Positions 42,779 to 43,733 of a stretch of 43,733 bases of DNA are shown here, in pieces (the stretch's first letter is position 1; the number at the start of each line of letters is the position of its first letter). The stretch spans positions 1 through 43,733 of the forward strand of contig PMML01000099.1 in NCBI GenBank assembly GCA_003162695.1, in the 5' to 3' direction. This stretch comes from Ignavibacteriota bacterium. Its GTDB lineage: Bacteria; Bacteroidota; Ignavibacteria; UBA10030. Under the pieces are notes generated by a model. It was given only the letters and a program-made list of their open reading frames with translations. It ran no database searches and was not told where the DNA came from. The translations under genes and the position numbers were made by a program.

Positions 42779-43733
42779 TTAGCTCAGGAGCTCCAATACT
42801 TCCGCATAAACCTGTTCGTTGCTGTAGCCCTGCAGGTCGATCGATTTGGATTTGCAGAATGCAACGCACGTTCCGCATCCCTGGCACAATCCGGGATTCA
42901 CCCGTGCGACCGACCTGATGACTTTACCATCACGCGTTTTAATCTCTTCCCGCTCGATTGCATGATAGGGACACGCCGTTTCACACATAAAACAACCGGC
43001 ACACGTCGAGAAAAGCGGAGGCGCTGTCCGGTTCACAACTGCAATGACCGGCTCGCGCGTCAATTCATCGCGTGAGAAAAGTGCAAGCACTTTACTTGCC
43101 GCCGCCGATGCCTGACTGACGGTATCGGGAATATCTTTGGGAGATTGGCATGCACCGGCGAGGAAAATTCCACCCGTGTTTGTTTCCACCGGGCGCAGCT
43201 TGGGATGTGCTTCCGAAAAGAAACGATACTTATCGTAACTGATATGCAGTTTTTGGGCAAGTTCTTCCGATCCCGGATTGGATATACCGGCGGTCGCAAG
43301 GACAACCATGTCCGCTTCGATTTCCACCTGCTGCGCGCCAAGGAGTGTATCCGCACCGTGTACGATCAGTTTTCCGTTCCGTTCATACACACGCGACACG
43401 CGCCCGCGGATATAGTTCACGCTGTCTTCTTCGATAGCGCGGCGGACAAATTCATCGTATCCTTTTCCGCCGGCGCGGATGTCCATATAAAAAACATACG
43501 CTTCCGCATCGTGTACTTTGTGTTTATAGAGCATTGCATGTTTTGCCGTATACATGCAGCAAATTTTCGAGCAATAATCGATCCCTTTCGCCGGATCGCG
43601 CGATCCTGCACATGCGATGAAAACTATTTTTTTCGGAACATTCCCATCTGAAGGACGCCTTACTTCGCCCAGCGTCGGGCCGGACGCCGAGAGCAGGCGT
43701 TCGAATTGTAATCCGTTGACGACGTCTTTGTAC
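42779..43733 (-). CDS. hdrA: HdrA-like heterodisulfide reductase subunit A, 5' end beyond window
   Basis: The frame is open from the right edge to the TAA at 42779, about 317 residues, so the N-terminal part with the FAD dinucleotide fold is missing. What remains is clearly HdrA: ERLLSASGPTLGEVRRPSDG, FIACAGSRDPAKGIDYCSKI, CCMYTAKHA, ADMVVLATAG, GIFLAGACQSPKDIPDTVSQ and two C-terminal ferredoxin motifs, CAGCFMCETACP and CQGCGTCVAFCKSKSI. HdrA carries the bifurcating flavin in methanogens and in the Flx-Hdr complexes. hdrB and hdrC, if present, would lie beyond the right edge. Confidence 0.88.
   Translation of the reverse strand, partial: YKDVVNGLQFERLLSASGPTLGEVRRPSDGNVPKKIVFIACAGSRDPAKGIDYCSKICCMYTAKHAMLYKHKVHDAEAYVFYMDIRAGGKGYDEFVRRAIEEDSVNYIRGRVSRVYERNGKLIVHGADTLLGAQQVEIEADMVVLATAGISNPGSEELAQKLHISYDKYRFFSEAHPKLRPVETNTGGIFLAGACQSPKDIPDTVSQASAAASKVLALFSRDELTREPVIAVVNRTAPPLFSTCAGCFMCETACPYHAIEREEIKTRDGKVIRSVARVNPGLCQGCGTCVAFCKSKSIDLQGYSNEQVYAEVLELLS

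Overview
The window reads as bacterial chromosome, densely coded on both strands. It probably comes from the Bacteroidota-Chlorobiota-Ignavibacteriota (FCB) assemblage. The evidence is a PorV/UPF0164-like outer-membrane protein, many secreted or lipidated Ig-like proteins, a zinc-ribbon L28, DUF3467 and DUF3109 proteins, HslUV with a propeptide-bearing HslV, and nuoABCDEF. The promoters I can make out have TTGnnn-N17-TAnnnT spacing rather than the Bacteroidetes -33/-7 pattern, so a deeper-branching FCB lineage of Ignavibacteria/Kapabacteria type is a better guess than classical Bacteroidia. The species cannot be named from sequence alone.

Layout. (1) 1-4834, minus strand, visibly AT-richer: two secreted proteins, a 954-residue protein ending in a C39-like cysteine peptidase fold and, 19 bp downstream, a protein built of about 75-79-residue tandem repeats that runs off the left edge. 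(2) 5200-11875, plus strand: phosphohexose mutase, dprA, a DUF3109 Fe-S protein, rpoN, hslV, hslU. (3) 12127-19604, minus strand: a lipoprotein/beta-barrel pair, a TPR protein with DUF3467, and an ECF sigma factor with its membrane anti-sigma factor. (4) 19979-24595, minus strand: nuoABCD, a repeat-filled gap, then nuoEF; nuoG-N are not here. (5) 24662-28713, minus strand: tsaD, chorismate mutase, mltG and an Ig-like lipoprotein. (6) 29026-36261, plus strand: rpmB, then a long close-packed run pgsA, pgpA, cinA, thpR, recA, recX, AI-2E transporter, exonuclease, SPOUT methyltransferase. (7) 36394-39256, minus strand: a GH3 glycosidase and a HAD phosphatase. (8) 39335-43733, minus strand: hdrA (cut by the right edge), then flxD-flxC-flxB-flxA, the electron-bifurcating NADH/heterodisulfide-reductase-like module.

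Non-coding signals are unusually rich. Three loci carry heptanucleotide tandem arrays (units nearly always starting TT) next to a palindromic element with CGTTCAACG-type arms; a nonamer array follows nuoF. A roughly 100-bp element with terminal inverted repeats occurs twice, upstream of the mutase gene and of rpmB. A REP-like element able to fold into a branched structure lies after hslU. Two matching ECF-type promoter candidates lie upstream of the sigma gene itself and of the tsaD-mltG envelope operon, suggesting a small envelope-stress regulon.

Working together: Nuo and Hdr-Flx both handle NADH and low-potential electrons, pointing to an anaerobic or facultative metabolism. The ECF system, MltG, the lipoproteins and the PgsA/PgpA pair concern the cell envelope. 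DprA, RecA, RecX and the exonuclease concern DNA uptake and repair.
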